Below, piece after piece: positions 10,549 through 20,817 of a stretch of 64,000 nt of DNA. How positions within the stretch are numbered: the stretch's first letter is position 1; every line of letters begins with the position of its first letter. The stretch comes from Unio delphinus (taxonomy: Eukaryota; Mollusca; Bivalvia; Unionida; Unionidae): NCBI GenBank assembly GCA_029339505.1, contig JAQISU010000003.1, positions 21,663,001 to 21,727,000 on the forward strand, given 5' to 3'. The notes under the pieces were generated by a model. The model did no database searches. It worked only from the letters and a program-made list of their open reading frames with translations, and was not told where the DNA came from. The position numbers and the translations under genes were made by a program.

Positions 10549-12024
10549 TCAATTACTCTCATTCTTCCACCAACACCTTCGAGTAACATTGATTTGTCGC
10601 TGAGAATGAAAAGCAACCGCTCTGTAATTCGGGATAGTGATAACGCCTGCATCATTAGTCGGAAGAGATACACGAGCTCTAAAGTGTATATCAACGACGG
10701 ATTATCTTGTTAAGTCAAGATGTTCCAGTGAAAAGTAATAAATTGGATATAAATTTTTGAAATCCGACTGTGATATTTGCAGACCAGTGTCGACATTTTG
10801 ATCGCGTCCCAGATATGACAACAGGCGATGATACACGCGTACTATTTGGTTGGTGTTGTAATCAAGTAGTATATCCTCAGATGGTTCCTGTTTGCCGTTG
10901 ATCCTCAATGAAACTTCAGAAACACCAAGTTGATCAAATATCATATGGCTGCGTAATTGTGAACCGATCCGAGTTTTATCCTGTAACGCAATAAATATAT
11001 GCCGCGGAGCAGCAACTCCTTGTTTTGATGCCAGGTGTCATGTAAATATGCCATTAACTGAAGAATCAAAAGTATCTGTTGTTGTTGTTAGCCAACTCAG
11101 CAACGATTTTCCTCCATGATCCATAAATGATAGTAATTTTACCTCTGCGGTGATTCATGGAGTCATTACTGGCATCCACAATGATAGTTTTGTTATATTT
11201 ACAACACCAGCAGCGACTGGAGCTATAGGAGGAGGTGCGACAAGGGGGCCAGCACCACGCCAGATTGCATCATTATCATCTGGTCTTCGCACGAGTACTA
11301 CTGTATGCTTCGCTCCATAAGTAACTTTTCTAACGTTTCTACAGAATCCAAATATATGATGTAGTGGAATCGCACATGAAAACAGTCGAAGTGGTCTCTT
11401 CAACATTGATACGCGTGTTGCAAACCCTAGGTTGTAATTAGGATTAACACTTTTTATAACATCAAAGGCGGCACCTGGTCTTGCCTCGTGTTCAAAGGAA
11501 CCAACTATTTGTGGATCAGATGCAGATGCAGTATCTTGCGGTGTCTGTAATTTAATATACTGAATATGATCAGCGTTATCAGTGATATCCTTAGAAAACA
11601 TCATAGATGGGCCTGCTGATCTTGTATAATCATCAGAAAATCTTGCTAACCCTATTATTGTTGTGGCAACGTCAACATTATGTTTTATGGCTTCAATTTC
11701 TCTTCCATCAATCATATATCTAGCGCTACTGAATAACGAAATGATGCCATTATTTACAAAACCAACTCGGATATTTGGGTCATTTGCATATAGTATTGGT
11801 ACACCATGAGCATCAGAAGCGGTTGTTACAATTTCTCCTTCTATTTCGATAAAAGCTTCAGCGGGTAGAAAGTATTTACTGGTATCATGAACTTGAAGTT
11901 CGATTCTTGATCGACTTTTTGGTTGTACTGCGTGACAGGAATAAAATTGATAATCGCGTACAGAATCATCCTTGCGCACTGGGGCGTCCATATCAAACGC
12001 TGGATCAAGTATCTGTTTGAACAT
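10549..12024 (-). pseudogene. Major capsid protein (double jelly-roll), three in-frame stops
   Basis: A single reading frame of 491 codons from ATG at 12024 to TGA at 10549, broken only by TGA at 11155-11157, TGA at 11038-11040 and TAA at 10702-10704. No frameshift was found. Recognisable features of Polinton major capsid proteins are the N-terminal SCHAVQPKSRSRIEL region, IPLHHIFGFCRNV, VTYGAKHTVVLVRR and ITKLSLWMPVMTP at the junction between jelly rolls, and a C-terminal second jelly roll with YYFSLEHLDL. Length is in the usual range for the family. All three stops could derive from CGA/CAA by C-to-T change. Confidence 0.82.
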
Positions 12025-12282
12025 TTTATTATATATTCGTTGATCTAAATCGTGGTTTTCGTCGTGGTTTTAAGCCACTTCCCGCTATCATATTTGCTGT
12101 AATATTATTTTGGTTACTGGCAGCAAACGACGGAGTCGTTAACGATGCTAATTTCTGATCCACTGCGCTATTTATTATTTTCCTAACATTTGTAGGCATC
12201 ACTTGTGTAGATGGTTGTAGTGTATGATCATCTTATTGAATTACTATTTATCTAATGCGGTGATGAAAAATCCAAGGGATTT

Positions 12283-13436
12283 TCAGTCACTATGATAACC
12301 ATGATTGGAAAAATCCCTTTGATTTTCTGCTAGCTCATCTATGAAATCTCGATGTGTTTTGATATCCATGATGCCACCTTGAAATAACCGCATGCAGATA
12401 TCAGCTGCTTCATAAATTATTTCCGGTGAGTTATTTCCAGCTCGTTTCTCTCCTATGAGTACTTCTAATCGTGCTATATCGCTAAGAATATTACCAGGAC
12501 AACGAATAAGACCACTACTTGAAATCCCACTGGAAAATCTTTGATTGGAATCTCTGGAAATTTCTGAGATTTAGAAAATCCCTTTCCGCATGATTTTTTT
12601 AGCGATACCAGTTGCACCTTTTTCAGAATCAGCTTCTGCCATTATTTCTATTTCACCCGGGATTAGGTCTGCTGTATATACTGGTGGTGGTTGTGTGACA
12701 CATTTTACCATAGCCATAAAATTATTAAAATCATCACGTATCTTTTTTGTCATTTTAGTTTTACCACGGTTTGCTAAAAATACTTTATTTGCCCAGGTGT
12801 CTTTGTCTTTTATAGCTTCGTCACATTCATCATTTAAATGTTGTTTCCTTGTTTTAAAATTTATTCTAGTAAAATCAGCAAATTCAGAGTCTGTTTTGAT
12901 TCTTCTAATTCTATTTAATGCATCAGTCGTAAATATATTTTCGGGTGAATAGTCTCTTCTTGCAGTGGCACCTTGTTGTTCTTATTCAATTTTTTCAAGT
13001 GGTTCAGGCGGTGCGCTAACATCAATATCACCAAATTGTTTAATTTCTTCTTGAAGTTGTCGTTCTTGTTGTTCTGGTTGTCTTACAGCGGTTACTATAT
13101 CACCAGAAAGCGTTTTTAAAGATTTGTTGTTTCTTTGGATCTCTTTGCTATTTTTTCAAGTACAGGAAAAAGAGGAGCTTCTTTCCTTTCTCCTTCCTTG
13201 GGAATTTCTCCGTATATTGCTCGCTTAGTGGCTGATATTGCCCTTTCAGTGGCTGATTTTACATCTTTTGTTGCCGTGGTTATTGGTTTAAACAATTCTT
13301 CAGTCCCTGTTATAAAACAGTCTGAAGACTGTCTAGCTTGCAATTTTTCTCGAACAGAATCACGGATTGGGATGAACTTCTTAATTGCAGATAATCTATC
13401 ACGCGCTAATCTAGTCGTTAGTGCTTCGTTTACCAT
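12283..13436 (-). pseudogene. Polinton-type structural/accessory protein, broken
   Basis: Start at 13436. The first frame ends near 13116; another frame continues to 12283 with stops near 12981 and 12571. The N-terminal part is basic and helical (TRLARDRLSAIKKF), the middle is Gln/Glu-rich, and the C-terminal part carries RLEVLIGEKRAGNNSPEI followed by a helical tail, a pattern I associate with an unnamed Polinton protein (GN.SPE). Between major capsid and membrane-protein genes, so probably structural. Function unknown. Confidence 0.45.
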
Positions 13437-14019
13437 TATATAGAACGAAAGATTGTCTTGTTAAATGTACGATAGAAAACGCTAGCGTTTTTAAATGCAG
13501 TGAAAATGACAAAAAATCAATTAAAAATGCAACAAAAATGACCAAAATAAAAAAAATATCTACAAATTCATTCACGGTGAAAAGCACACTCATACCTGTT
13601 AGGTGAGTAAGAGTTCTACCTGTCCATTGTATTGTATATAACTTATTATGTTGAGGTAACAAAGGGGGATTTTCAGTTTGGCGGATAATATCTCTTATTG
13701 TTTTAACCCTCAAATTAATTGTGCGTTTGATTTCATATTGCTGCCTCAATTCTTTTCCGATTTTTTCGATAATAGTGAATAACGGGACAAACTTACTGAC
13801 GTCGTTACAGAATGCAAGGGAGTCGCGAATAGCATTCTGGATTTTCTTTATAAAAGCGTACCCTTTTGGTAATACGTATTTATTATTCATAGCGCTGTAT
13901 TCAATATCTTGAAAATCTGAAAGAATCTGATCACAATTGAATCGATCTGATAACTGAATTACTTGATTTTTCAAATTTGAAATCTCAGTTATGATCTCAT
14001 TGATATTTTTAGAATTCAT
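13411..14019 (-). CDS. Membrane protein with N-terminal helical domain
   Basis: Intact 202-codon frame. Residues 1-130 are helical and charged; residues about 145-175 are strongly hydrophobic (one or two membrane spans, FILVIFVAFLIDFL). Start at 14019 is preceded by the AT-rich motif ATTATATAATAAAATATAT. It overlaps the next gene downstream by 26 bases. No family recognised. Confidence 0.5.
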   Translation of the reverse strand: MNSKNINEIITEISNLKNQVIQLSDRFNCDQILSDFQDIEYSAMNNKYVLPKGYAFIKKIQNAIRDSLAFCNDVSKFVPLFTIIEKIGKELRQQYEIKRTINLRVKTIRDIIRQTENPPLLPQHNKLYTIQWTGRTLTHLTGMSVLFTVNEFVDIFFILVIFVAFLIDFLSFSLHLKTLAFSIVHLTRQSFVLYNGKRSTND

Positions 14020-14041
14020 ATTATATAATAAAATATATATT
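14020..14041 (-). promoter_or_regulatory. AT-rich promoter-like motif
   Basis: TATTATATAATAAAATATAT immediately before the start codon of the membrane-protein gene. Similar TATATAATA-type stretches sit directly before other starts of the element (14791, 15153, 20104 and, more weakly, 12025, 10495, 13437). Confidence 0.4.
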
Positions 14042-14268
14042 TCTAATACAAAAACAAAAAAAGAATTAAATAATTATTCGTGGTGGTCAATAAAAAAAAT
14101 GGGAAAGGTGTCATAAATAATTAGGAAAATATGCACTTGTGATAATTACGATAGAATTATTAGATTATCAATCGAAGATTTTCAATATCGAGCAAACCAT
14201 TTATTAACACTCCAAACAACAAATAGATATTAAATCATTTTTCGCGATGGTCAATTTTGACCCATAAT
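14042..14268. other. Intergenic stretch, nothing recognised
   Basis: AT-rich spacer between the HNH gene stop and the promoter-like motif of the membrane protein gene. Confidence 0.4.
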
Positions 14269-14790
14269 TCATACGTAAACGAATTGAATTTTGTTTTTAA
14301 AACGCTTCAAAAGAGCTGATTGATATACCCCTTCTGCTACTTTTCGTACTGAGGGTATACAAATATCAAAATATCTACCGGCTTCAGTCATTGATTGAAA
14401 TACTATTTCCTCGTTATTTTTAGTATTAAATGATTTTACAGGTCTCTTCCCAATTGATGTATTAGTACCAATTTTCCCAGATGCAGTATTCTCACTTTGT
14501 GTAACAGCTCGTAAACTATCTTAAGAATTATCGGTCTTAATACCATTCATGTGATCAATGAAATTAATACCATTTATGTGATCAATAACATAGCCATCCT
14601 TGATCAATCCGTTATATGCCTCAAACACAAAACGATGACAATAATAAGTTTTCCCTCCGGCGCCAAACACCAAATACCCCATACCATTGTCAGCGCCAAC
14701 TGGTTTCTTCAGCCTGCAGTGTCTGACAATACCATCACGGGATGCTTCATAATTGGTAATCACGGGATGTGGCTGAAATTTTTGGTCCAT
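14269..14790 (-). pseudogene. HNH endonuclease with NUMOD1-like C-terminus
   Basis: One frame with a single internal TAA at 14521-14523. The N-terminal half has YYCHRFVFEAYNG and VIDHINGI, typical of HNH_3/NUMOD4-type enzymes, and the text after the stop continues in frame with SLRAVTQSENTASG. The C-terminus (SFNTKNNEEIVFQSM, EAGRYFD, SVRKVAEG) resembles a NUMOD1 DNA-binding helix-turn-helix. The DHxNGI motif is present twice (DHINGI and DHMNGI) because of a short tandem duplication at about 14543-14582. Such genes are common in phages and large DNA viruses; role here is probably selfish or in replication. Confidence 0.7.
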
Positions 14791-14804
14791 TTATATATAA
14801 TACT
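14791..14804 (-). promoter_or_regulatory. AT-rich promoter-like motif
   Basis: On the minus strand TATTATATATAA lies directly before the HNH gene start. Confidence 0.35.
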
Positions 14805-14834
14805 ATTTATTTAATTCATTGTTTGGTTTAATTA

Positions 14835-15152
14835 TTACTTTGGAAATCTTTCAATATAGTCTTGAGGTGATCTTATGATTTTGTTGCCGACTCTGTCACA
14901 ATCACTGATGGAGTTTTTTATGGAGTTTTTCACTCTATTATTATAATAACGCTTGAGCTCTCTGTATCGCTTACCACCGCAACTCACACACAAATGCGAT
15001 TTTCCTCTCACACCTACCCCACATTGTATGCAAGGTAAGGGCCCATAACTCCCGTTACGATCGCTTTGTAAATGATATCTGCAGAATTCCTTTCTGCATG
15101 ATTTGTTACATGCGGTTACTGATCCTATCATAAGCCACTTGCAATGTTTCAT
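14835..15152 (-). CDS. Cysteine-rich zinc-binding protein
   Basis: Intact 105-codon frame. It contains CNKSC, CRYH, CIQCG and CVSCGG, giving two probable zinc sites in the first 65 residues, then a basic helical tail. Start preceded by TATATAAT-type sequence. Could be a DNA-binding regulator; no family recognised. Confidence 0.5.
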   Translation of the reverse strand: MKHCKWLMIGSVTACNKSCRKEFCRYHLQSDRNGSYGPLPCIQCGVGVRGKSHLCVSCGGKRYRELKRYYNNRVKNSIKNSISDCDRVGNKIIRSPQDYIERFPK

Positions 15153-15168
15153 TATATAATAAATTCTT
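15153..15168 (-). promoter_or_regulatory. AT-rich promoter-like motif
   Basis: Minus-strand TTTATTATATA directly before the Cys-rich gene. This 43-base spacer is the divergence point between the minus-strand late block and the plus-strand replication block. Confidence 0.35.
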
Positions 15169-15195
15169 TAATTAAATACTTGTTTTAATTATAAC

Positions 15196-15837
15196 ATGAA
15201 GGAGTTCGAGAGATTATCGAAAATTACGCCTCGGAAAAATGTTAAATTCAATCTCGATAGATTCACCGTAAATGTACCAAAGGGTCTAATAAGTGATAGA
15301 AGCATGATAGGTAAAATCTGCAATTGTTTTAATGAATTCAAACGCGATGGAGAATCTCACTGTTGGTCAACATTTCAAATTGATGGTGACGTTGATGCTA
15401 CCATGAACGACGAAAGAGCAGCCGCGATAATCTCACATCTTGACAAGAAAAAGTACTTTTTAGAGTGAAATTCATTATCCGCTCAGAAATGGGAAATTGG
15501 ATTATTCGAGACAAATTTGAACCAATCTTGAAAGATAAAAGAACTATCACTTTGAGTCATGATTCCAAAACCAGGATTGCTGACTGGGATTGACAAACCG
15601 TACTATGAAAGATCTTATCCTGTAACAGCAGTTGTTTATGGGATATATTCGTTAAATGATAAACCGAGTATTGAAAAATTAAAACCAATCAAATATTCGT
15701 CAAGGATAAATTGCGAAGCAGAACGAATAATAGAACACTGCACAAATGCGTTGCGTGGAAACAAATTGACGGATCTAAGACGTAAAAAAATAAATGAATG
15801 GGAATTAACAGTTAGGAAGAACGGAGCATCAATTTAA
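15196..15837 (+). pseudogene. Unknown first gene of the replication block, broken
   Basis: An ATG-started 90-codon frame, then a frame starting near 15468 and a third ending at 15837, apparently one gene with two frameshifts. Basic N-terminus (TPRKNVKFNL), no catalytic motif seen. Position directly upstream of the polymerase-like gene suggests a replication accessory or DNA-binding protein. Confidence 0.4.
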
Positions 15838-15882
15838 GATATAACCAAATTATAAACATCATTCAGATTTCCAATAACCATA

Positions 15883-17250
15883 ATGACGATAACAGGAGAA
15901 ATATTACACGAATCGAAATATAAATCAAAAGGAGCTCCAATTAAAATTATTGATCATAATGAACACGCGTGGACACCTGCGGTAAAAATATTACACGGGA
16001 AATTTATTTGATTTTATTTATCAGTTAAGTAAAAACGATCCTGTGTCAGTGTGGTTACTTCACAGTTTTGAAGACGAAGAGTGTAAATTCGATCAATTTG
16101 TAAGACCAAACGGAGAATTATACCGTACTGAAGCCCTCTACAACGAGATGAAAAACTAGCTAGTGGTTTTTCAACAGAAGACAACGAACAATTATTAACA
16201 AACTGTTTTACAATTCCGTCGGTTGCAGCTCATTTTATGAGAAAGAAAAACACGTGGAAACCAACAAGAGCAGAATTTCTATCAGATATCAAATCAAGCT
16301 GTATCGAATATAATGGTTTATGGAATACAAAATACACCTCTGAAAGTATTATTTCAGTTGATATGGTTGCGTGTTATCCTGAGAGTTTTCTCGGGTATGG
16401 AGAATGTGCTGAGTATTTTAAACGATTTGGACATCCCACACATGAAATGACCCGTGTTGCTGTTAATGGGCCACTGCCTGATTTTAATTTAACCGGATTT
16501 ACTCGTGTGGTATCATTTGAATTGGCTACAGGACTTCATCCGTGCTGTTATATTTCGGTTGGTAGACACATCTCTGAAAAACACTGGATGCCAATAGTGT
16601 TATTACGGTATATGATTGATTCTAAAATGCTAATTTCGCTGATTGTCAATGAAGCAATTATATCATATCGAGCGCAGACTGAGGTCTGGTTACCACAACC
16701 TGATAGTCTAGATAGTATAATCAGCGACTATAGAAAACAATTTCCTGATCTAGACGAAGAATATATCTTGAAATGGTCAAAACAAATCTTTGAAGTAAAG
16801 AAATAAACACGCAAAGATCTCGGTAGAAGAATAATCGGTAAATTAACTCAGGGTGGAAAAAAATATGACAATAACAGATATTCTTCACGGTTGATTATAG
16901 ATGATGCTGAATACGATTTTATAATCGCGGATGTAACATCTAAAGATATATATGTAAATCGTAAAGACGCTTTCTTGTCCGATGGAACCTAATTGGGTAC
17001 AATTGTTAATTAAAACGTTGGAAAAAATCTTCAGTATGCACATTTGAGGTCGTCTATGCTAGCTTATGCTTCTATTAATTTATTTTCAATGATAAATAGA
17101 TTTCCTGACACTGCGGTTAGAGTCGCCACTGATTCATTTTATATAAACGCGAAACATAGCGAAGCAGTGGCTGAATTTACAAATTCTGACGAGAGTTAGG
17201 GATCATGGAAAATTAAAAAGGAAATGCTCGTGATTATTCCAAATCAGCAG
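15883..17250 (+). pseudogene. Family B-like DNA polymerase region
   Basis: Begins at ATG 15883. After frameshifts near 16010 and 16155 the frame 16237-16806 carries SVDMVACYPES, a palm motif A (DxxxxYP). After a stop at 16804 the same frame continues through stops near 16991, 17012 and 17198, with LGRRIIGKL (motif B-like) and VATDSFYI (motif C, xTDS). No clear ExoI DxE was found in the N-terminal part, unlike the conventional polymerase relic at 5016-5547. The frame runs, after one shift near 17220, into the helicase at 17274 without an intervening start. Confidence 0.6.
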
Positions 17251-18417
17251 ATGTTACGATTGAAGATAAATATTTGAAAAATAATCACATATCAGAACTA
17301 TCTAATGCACCGTCGATATCTGATCCAATAAGTAGATATAAAACCGTTTACTTAAACGGCTGTGGTGGGTCAGGGAAGACGACTCGTGCGATTGAATTAT
17401 TTCGTGGGAAAAATCCTACGGATTTTCACGCATCAAATATGATCGTGTTAACACCGACCCATAGACATGCAAGAGAAATGAAACAACGGGGAATTACTGC
17501 TTGTACTTATTACACTTTATTTCGATGGAAAGGATTCGAATGGACTTCTGATCGAATGGGTGAAAAATATATTCCTGAAGTCATTATTTGGGATGAAATA
17601 TGCACAGTATCGTTGGATGTATTACAAAGATTTCTTAATTGGCTATTGCTAGCGAATAAAAAAGTAATAATGTGTGGCGATCATGGCCAACCACCAACCA
17701 TTTGTCGGTTTATCCTTACATGATTGGTTGAAGAATTTTGTAGACTATTATGAAGAAATTAATACTGATCATAGAGCGCTTGATGAACAATTACACGAGT
17801 TCAAAAAACTAATTAGATTACAACCGGATAGAATCCAATGTGAGATAGCGCGTGAAATAATTTCAGAAACCCCATTAAATGATTTCTGGGAAGCGTGGAG
17901 ACCAAACGATTTGAGAGTGGCAAGTAGAAAAATAGTCAGAGATGCACTTCAGATGAAGTTATTTGAGTTACAAAAAGAAAAATTTGCAAAACTTCCAGTG
18001 CTGTTGTGTTATAGACCCAAGGATACACGAAAACAAAATATCGAAGTTGATACTCCCGGCTTGAGAGAAAAGCAAATTCTCGTGTTAAATGATATTGTGC
18101 TGGTTGATATCAATGTCGTCGAAGATGCATTATGCGCTGATAAATCCCCATGGACGCTAGGTTACGCAGCGACGATACATTCTTCGCAGGGATTGACTAT
18201 ATCCGATACAATTGTTTGGATCATAGATACAAGTAATCACATCGAGTGGTCGAATTTAATTTATCCTGCAGTGTCCAGAGTACGAAGAATAAATCAACTT
18301 CGAAGAGTTGTTTTAGATGCTAATGACACAACAATAAGTGATATTGTCAGCGATGATATAATCAGAAAAAAACTCTCTGGTTATAAACAACAGGATAAAA
18401 AAAATAACAGAATTTGA
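17251..18417 (+). pseudogene. Superfamily 1 (Pif1/RecD-like) helicase region
   Basis: Motif I LNGCGGSGKTT, motif II VIIWDE, motif III-like IMCGDHGQPP, then a frameshift near 17690, and in the next frame motif V-like TIHSSQGLTIS and motif VI-like PAVSRVRR. These are SF1B helicase signatures. No ATG occurs at the beginning of the domain: its frame is entered from the polymerase region, suggesting a polymerase-helicase fusion protein or a very tight gene pair. SF1 helicases are not in the standard animal Polinton core. Confidence 0.72.
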
Positions 18418-18622
18418 CATTGATGCCGAATTAATAATTACACTGAAACAACAACTGAATAATAATCACTGCGCGAGTTGCAATTCTATAATGAGTTGGT
18501 GTTGGTCGGATAAAGATCCTCGCCAATTTACCGTAGACAGAAAAGATAGCAGTATTGGTCATAACAGTGATAATGTGAAGCTGACTTGTCTTGAATGCAA
18601 GAGACGCAAAGGTGCTAGTTAA
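18411..18622 (+). pseudogene. HNH-like/zinc-binding module after the helicase
   Basis: Directly after the helicase frame, shifted by one base at an A-run near 18400, a 70-codon frame ends at TAA 18622. It has HCASC, then RQFTVDRKD, IGHNSDNVKL and TCLECKRRKG, i.e. two CxxC pairs around a D..D...GH..N pattern typical of HNH/zinc-finger nuclease folds. It has no own ATG near its start, so it is probably the C-terminal domain of the upstream protein. Overlaps convergently with the integrase stop. Confidence 0.5.
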
Positions 18623-19557
18623 GACCATGCGGCGGTAATTGAGTATCCTCGGGTATCACTTGTAGTTGTTCACGCATAAATCCTTGCTGAGGAGCAGTTG
18701 AATCCAATCTATAGACTGGTGGTCTATCCGTAGATCATGTTATACTAGATATTTTATCTGCAGTAACACTCCAAATAGGATCAGTAGCTCTTTTTTACCA
18801 CCTTCGAGCTCTCTTGGTCATATAAATATCTAACAGTGACATTGCCGAGTATTGGTTGTTTTGAAAAATCATTTTGCGGTTTTACGGGTATATACTTCTT
18901 ATTAATCGCGTTGTTAGGTTTCATATTAATTGCTCGAGTAATCTCATTATTCAGCGCAGTAATTACGCCTGGTAATCTCTTGATCCATTCACGGGATCAT
19001 TTATCCTGAATAAATTCCTTCGCGTATTGATATCCAAATAACCGCTCAGCAAATGTCCGATTAAATCATTCAACAATTGCCTGATCGCGATGTAGTGCAG
19101 TATGTCCTCGTCTGATGGTGACATTATGATGCTTCATTGTTGATAACACCGCACCCTGAAATTCCTTGTCAGGATCAACTTGTAATAGATTTGGCCAACG
19201 CAGAGTACCCCTTCGATAAATCCTTTCAAACGCAGAAGCCACTTTAGTTGATGATTTTGTTTTTAACGGCTCTGCTTGTTTGTATCGACTCGCAACATCA
19301 ACTACAGTTAGCGCGTATTTGTAAAAAACATCATGAGGCAGAAATAATATATCAGCTTTATGAACTTCATTAGGAGCGCTGACATCAAAATGCCAGTAGT
19401 TAATTTGTTTAGGCGGTGGTAGATAAATTTGCCATATCGCTTGTTTAGATAACCAATCCGCTGTAGTGGTATTTTTCACCTTTGCGGAGCTAGCGAGTTT
19501 ACTGATTGCTGCTTTACCCCTCCAGTATCCTCTTGGAGAATAATAAATAGATTCCAT
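18615..19557 (-). pseudogene. Retroviral-type (rve) integrase of Polinton
   Basis: Start at 19557 (MESIYYSPRG). Visible DDE segments: HKADILFLPHD (first Asp), LLQVDPDKEF (second Asp), and RDQAIVE just before a TGA at 19066 followed in frame by FNRTFAERLF (Glu region). Further TGA near 18997 and 18796, then a frame shift into a C-terminal chromo-like tail with PQQGFMREQLQVIP. It inserts the element into host DNA. It abuts the PLA2-like gene with 7 bases between. Confidence 0.8.
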
Positions 19558-19564
19558 GTTGTTA

Positions 19565-20103
19565 TTAATTACCAGCACCCAACATTAATTTACCCTTCAT
19601 TGCCGATTTTATCAAAAATGAAGCTAACTTTTCTTTGAATGATTTATCAGTGATATAATTCAACGCGTGAATCAATTTCACATCTGCGATATGTCTATGT
19701 TGCAGATTACTGCTTTTATAAGCAACATCATGAGCATGACACGCCTTATCAATAGCGTTTATTGGGTTTTCATCGGGTCGGGGTTGGTTTTGATCATCAA
19801 GTCTGATATCGAGTCTGGTCCCGGGTCCACAATAATTATACCCTGGAAGGTGTTTTTCTCCTGGGTATTTTGTCCATGGTGTTCCTGGGAGTTTGGCTAG
19901 CTTGGCTGCAATATCACCTCCTCGTTTTTTTTTAAATCATCAGAAATGCTAGCATTTCCTGCAGATTTCATAGAAACAAATCTAAATTTCTTTGTACCAC
20001 ATTGTACACATTTACCAGAAAGTGCTGATCTGTTATTTTTAGTTGTAATCGTCAAGTCATCTGTGCCAGTACGCTTTTTACATTTCACACAATATAGATC
20101 CAT
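19565..20103 (-). pseudogene. Zinc-ribbon plus phospholipase A2-like protein
   Basis: The N-terminal zinc ribbon has CVKC and CVQC pairs. After a one-base shift in the A-run at about 19927-19935 the frame continues with GYNYCGPGTRLD (calcium-loop-like GPG) and CHAHDVAY (catalytic HD), then RHIADVKLIHALN. This is the pattern of the viral PLA2 domain known from parvovirus VP1 capsids, where it is used in membrane passage. It sits between integrase and the divergent ATPase. Second copy at 2209-2697 conserves the same parts. PLA2 assignment rests on motifs only. Confidence 0.65.
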
Positions 20104-20121
20104 AATTTATATATAATAAAT
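20104..20121. promoter_or_regulatory. Bidirectional AT-rich spacer
   Basis: Only 18 bases, AATTTATATATAATAAAT, separate the divergent PLA2-like and ATPase starts. The same arrangement with about 16 AT-rich bases occurs in copy B (2698-2713). It must hold or overlap both promoters. Confidence 0.45.
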
Positions 20122-20782
20122 ATGAATGTAATTGATTATTCAGCTACCCGACAACGGGAACCTATTAAACACCATGCGATGTTAACAAATTCAATTAGAA
20201 TGATTATAATCGGACCATCTGGAAGTGGCAAGACACAACTGCTACTTAATTTAATAACGAGATGGATGAAATGGGATAAGTTGTATTTAATAGCCCCGAG
20301 TGTAGATGATTAGCGATGCTACGAAGTGTTAAAGGATTACAACGAAAAGGCTGCGGAAATCACCGGCGAGGTTATTATTGAATTTATAACTGATATCGAA
20401 GAAGCACCAAGCATTGATGATATTGATGGAAGTATTAAAAACTTAGTCGTATATGATGATGTCATGTTAGACAATCAAAAGAATCCTGCTAGGATATTTT
20501 CCAGAGGCAGACATAAAAACACTGACGTGATATGTCACTCAACGATACACTCATATACCAAAAGTGATCAGAGATAGCTGTAATATTATTGCTGTATTCA
20601 ATGGAGTCGATACACATACGCTACGAAATATTCACCAGACTTGGTGCGATGGTGATATGGATTATAATCTCTTTAGAAATTTCTTTAGTCACGCTCAGTC
20701 AATCCCACATGGATTTGTTACAATAAATTTGCAGGATCCTAGATCAAGATATCGTATCGGACTTGATCAAATATTTGTTTAA
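20122..20782 (+). pseudogene. Packaging ATPase (FtsK/HerA-like)
   Basis: Walker A GPSGSGKTQLL, in-frame TAG near 20311 where copy B reads CAG, Walker B LVVYDDVML, and the conserved ARIFSRGRHKN region, then a frameshift near 20540 and the remaining C-terminal part (RDSCNIIAVFNGVD) in another frame to TAA 20782. This A32-like ATPase drives genome packaging in Polintons and related viruses. Last gene before the right terminal repeat. Confidence 0.8.
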
Positions 20783-20817
20783 AATCCTAAAAAAGATTTT
20801 TATTGTTAAAAAAAATT

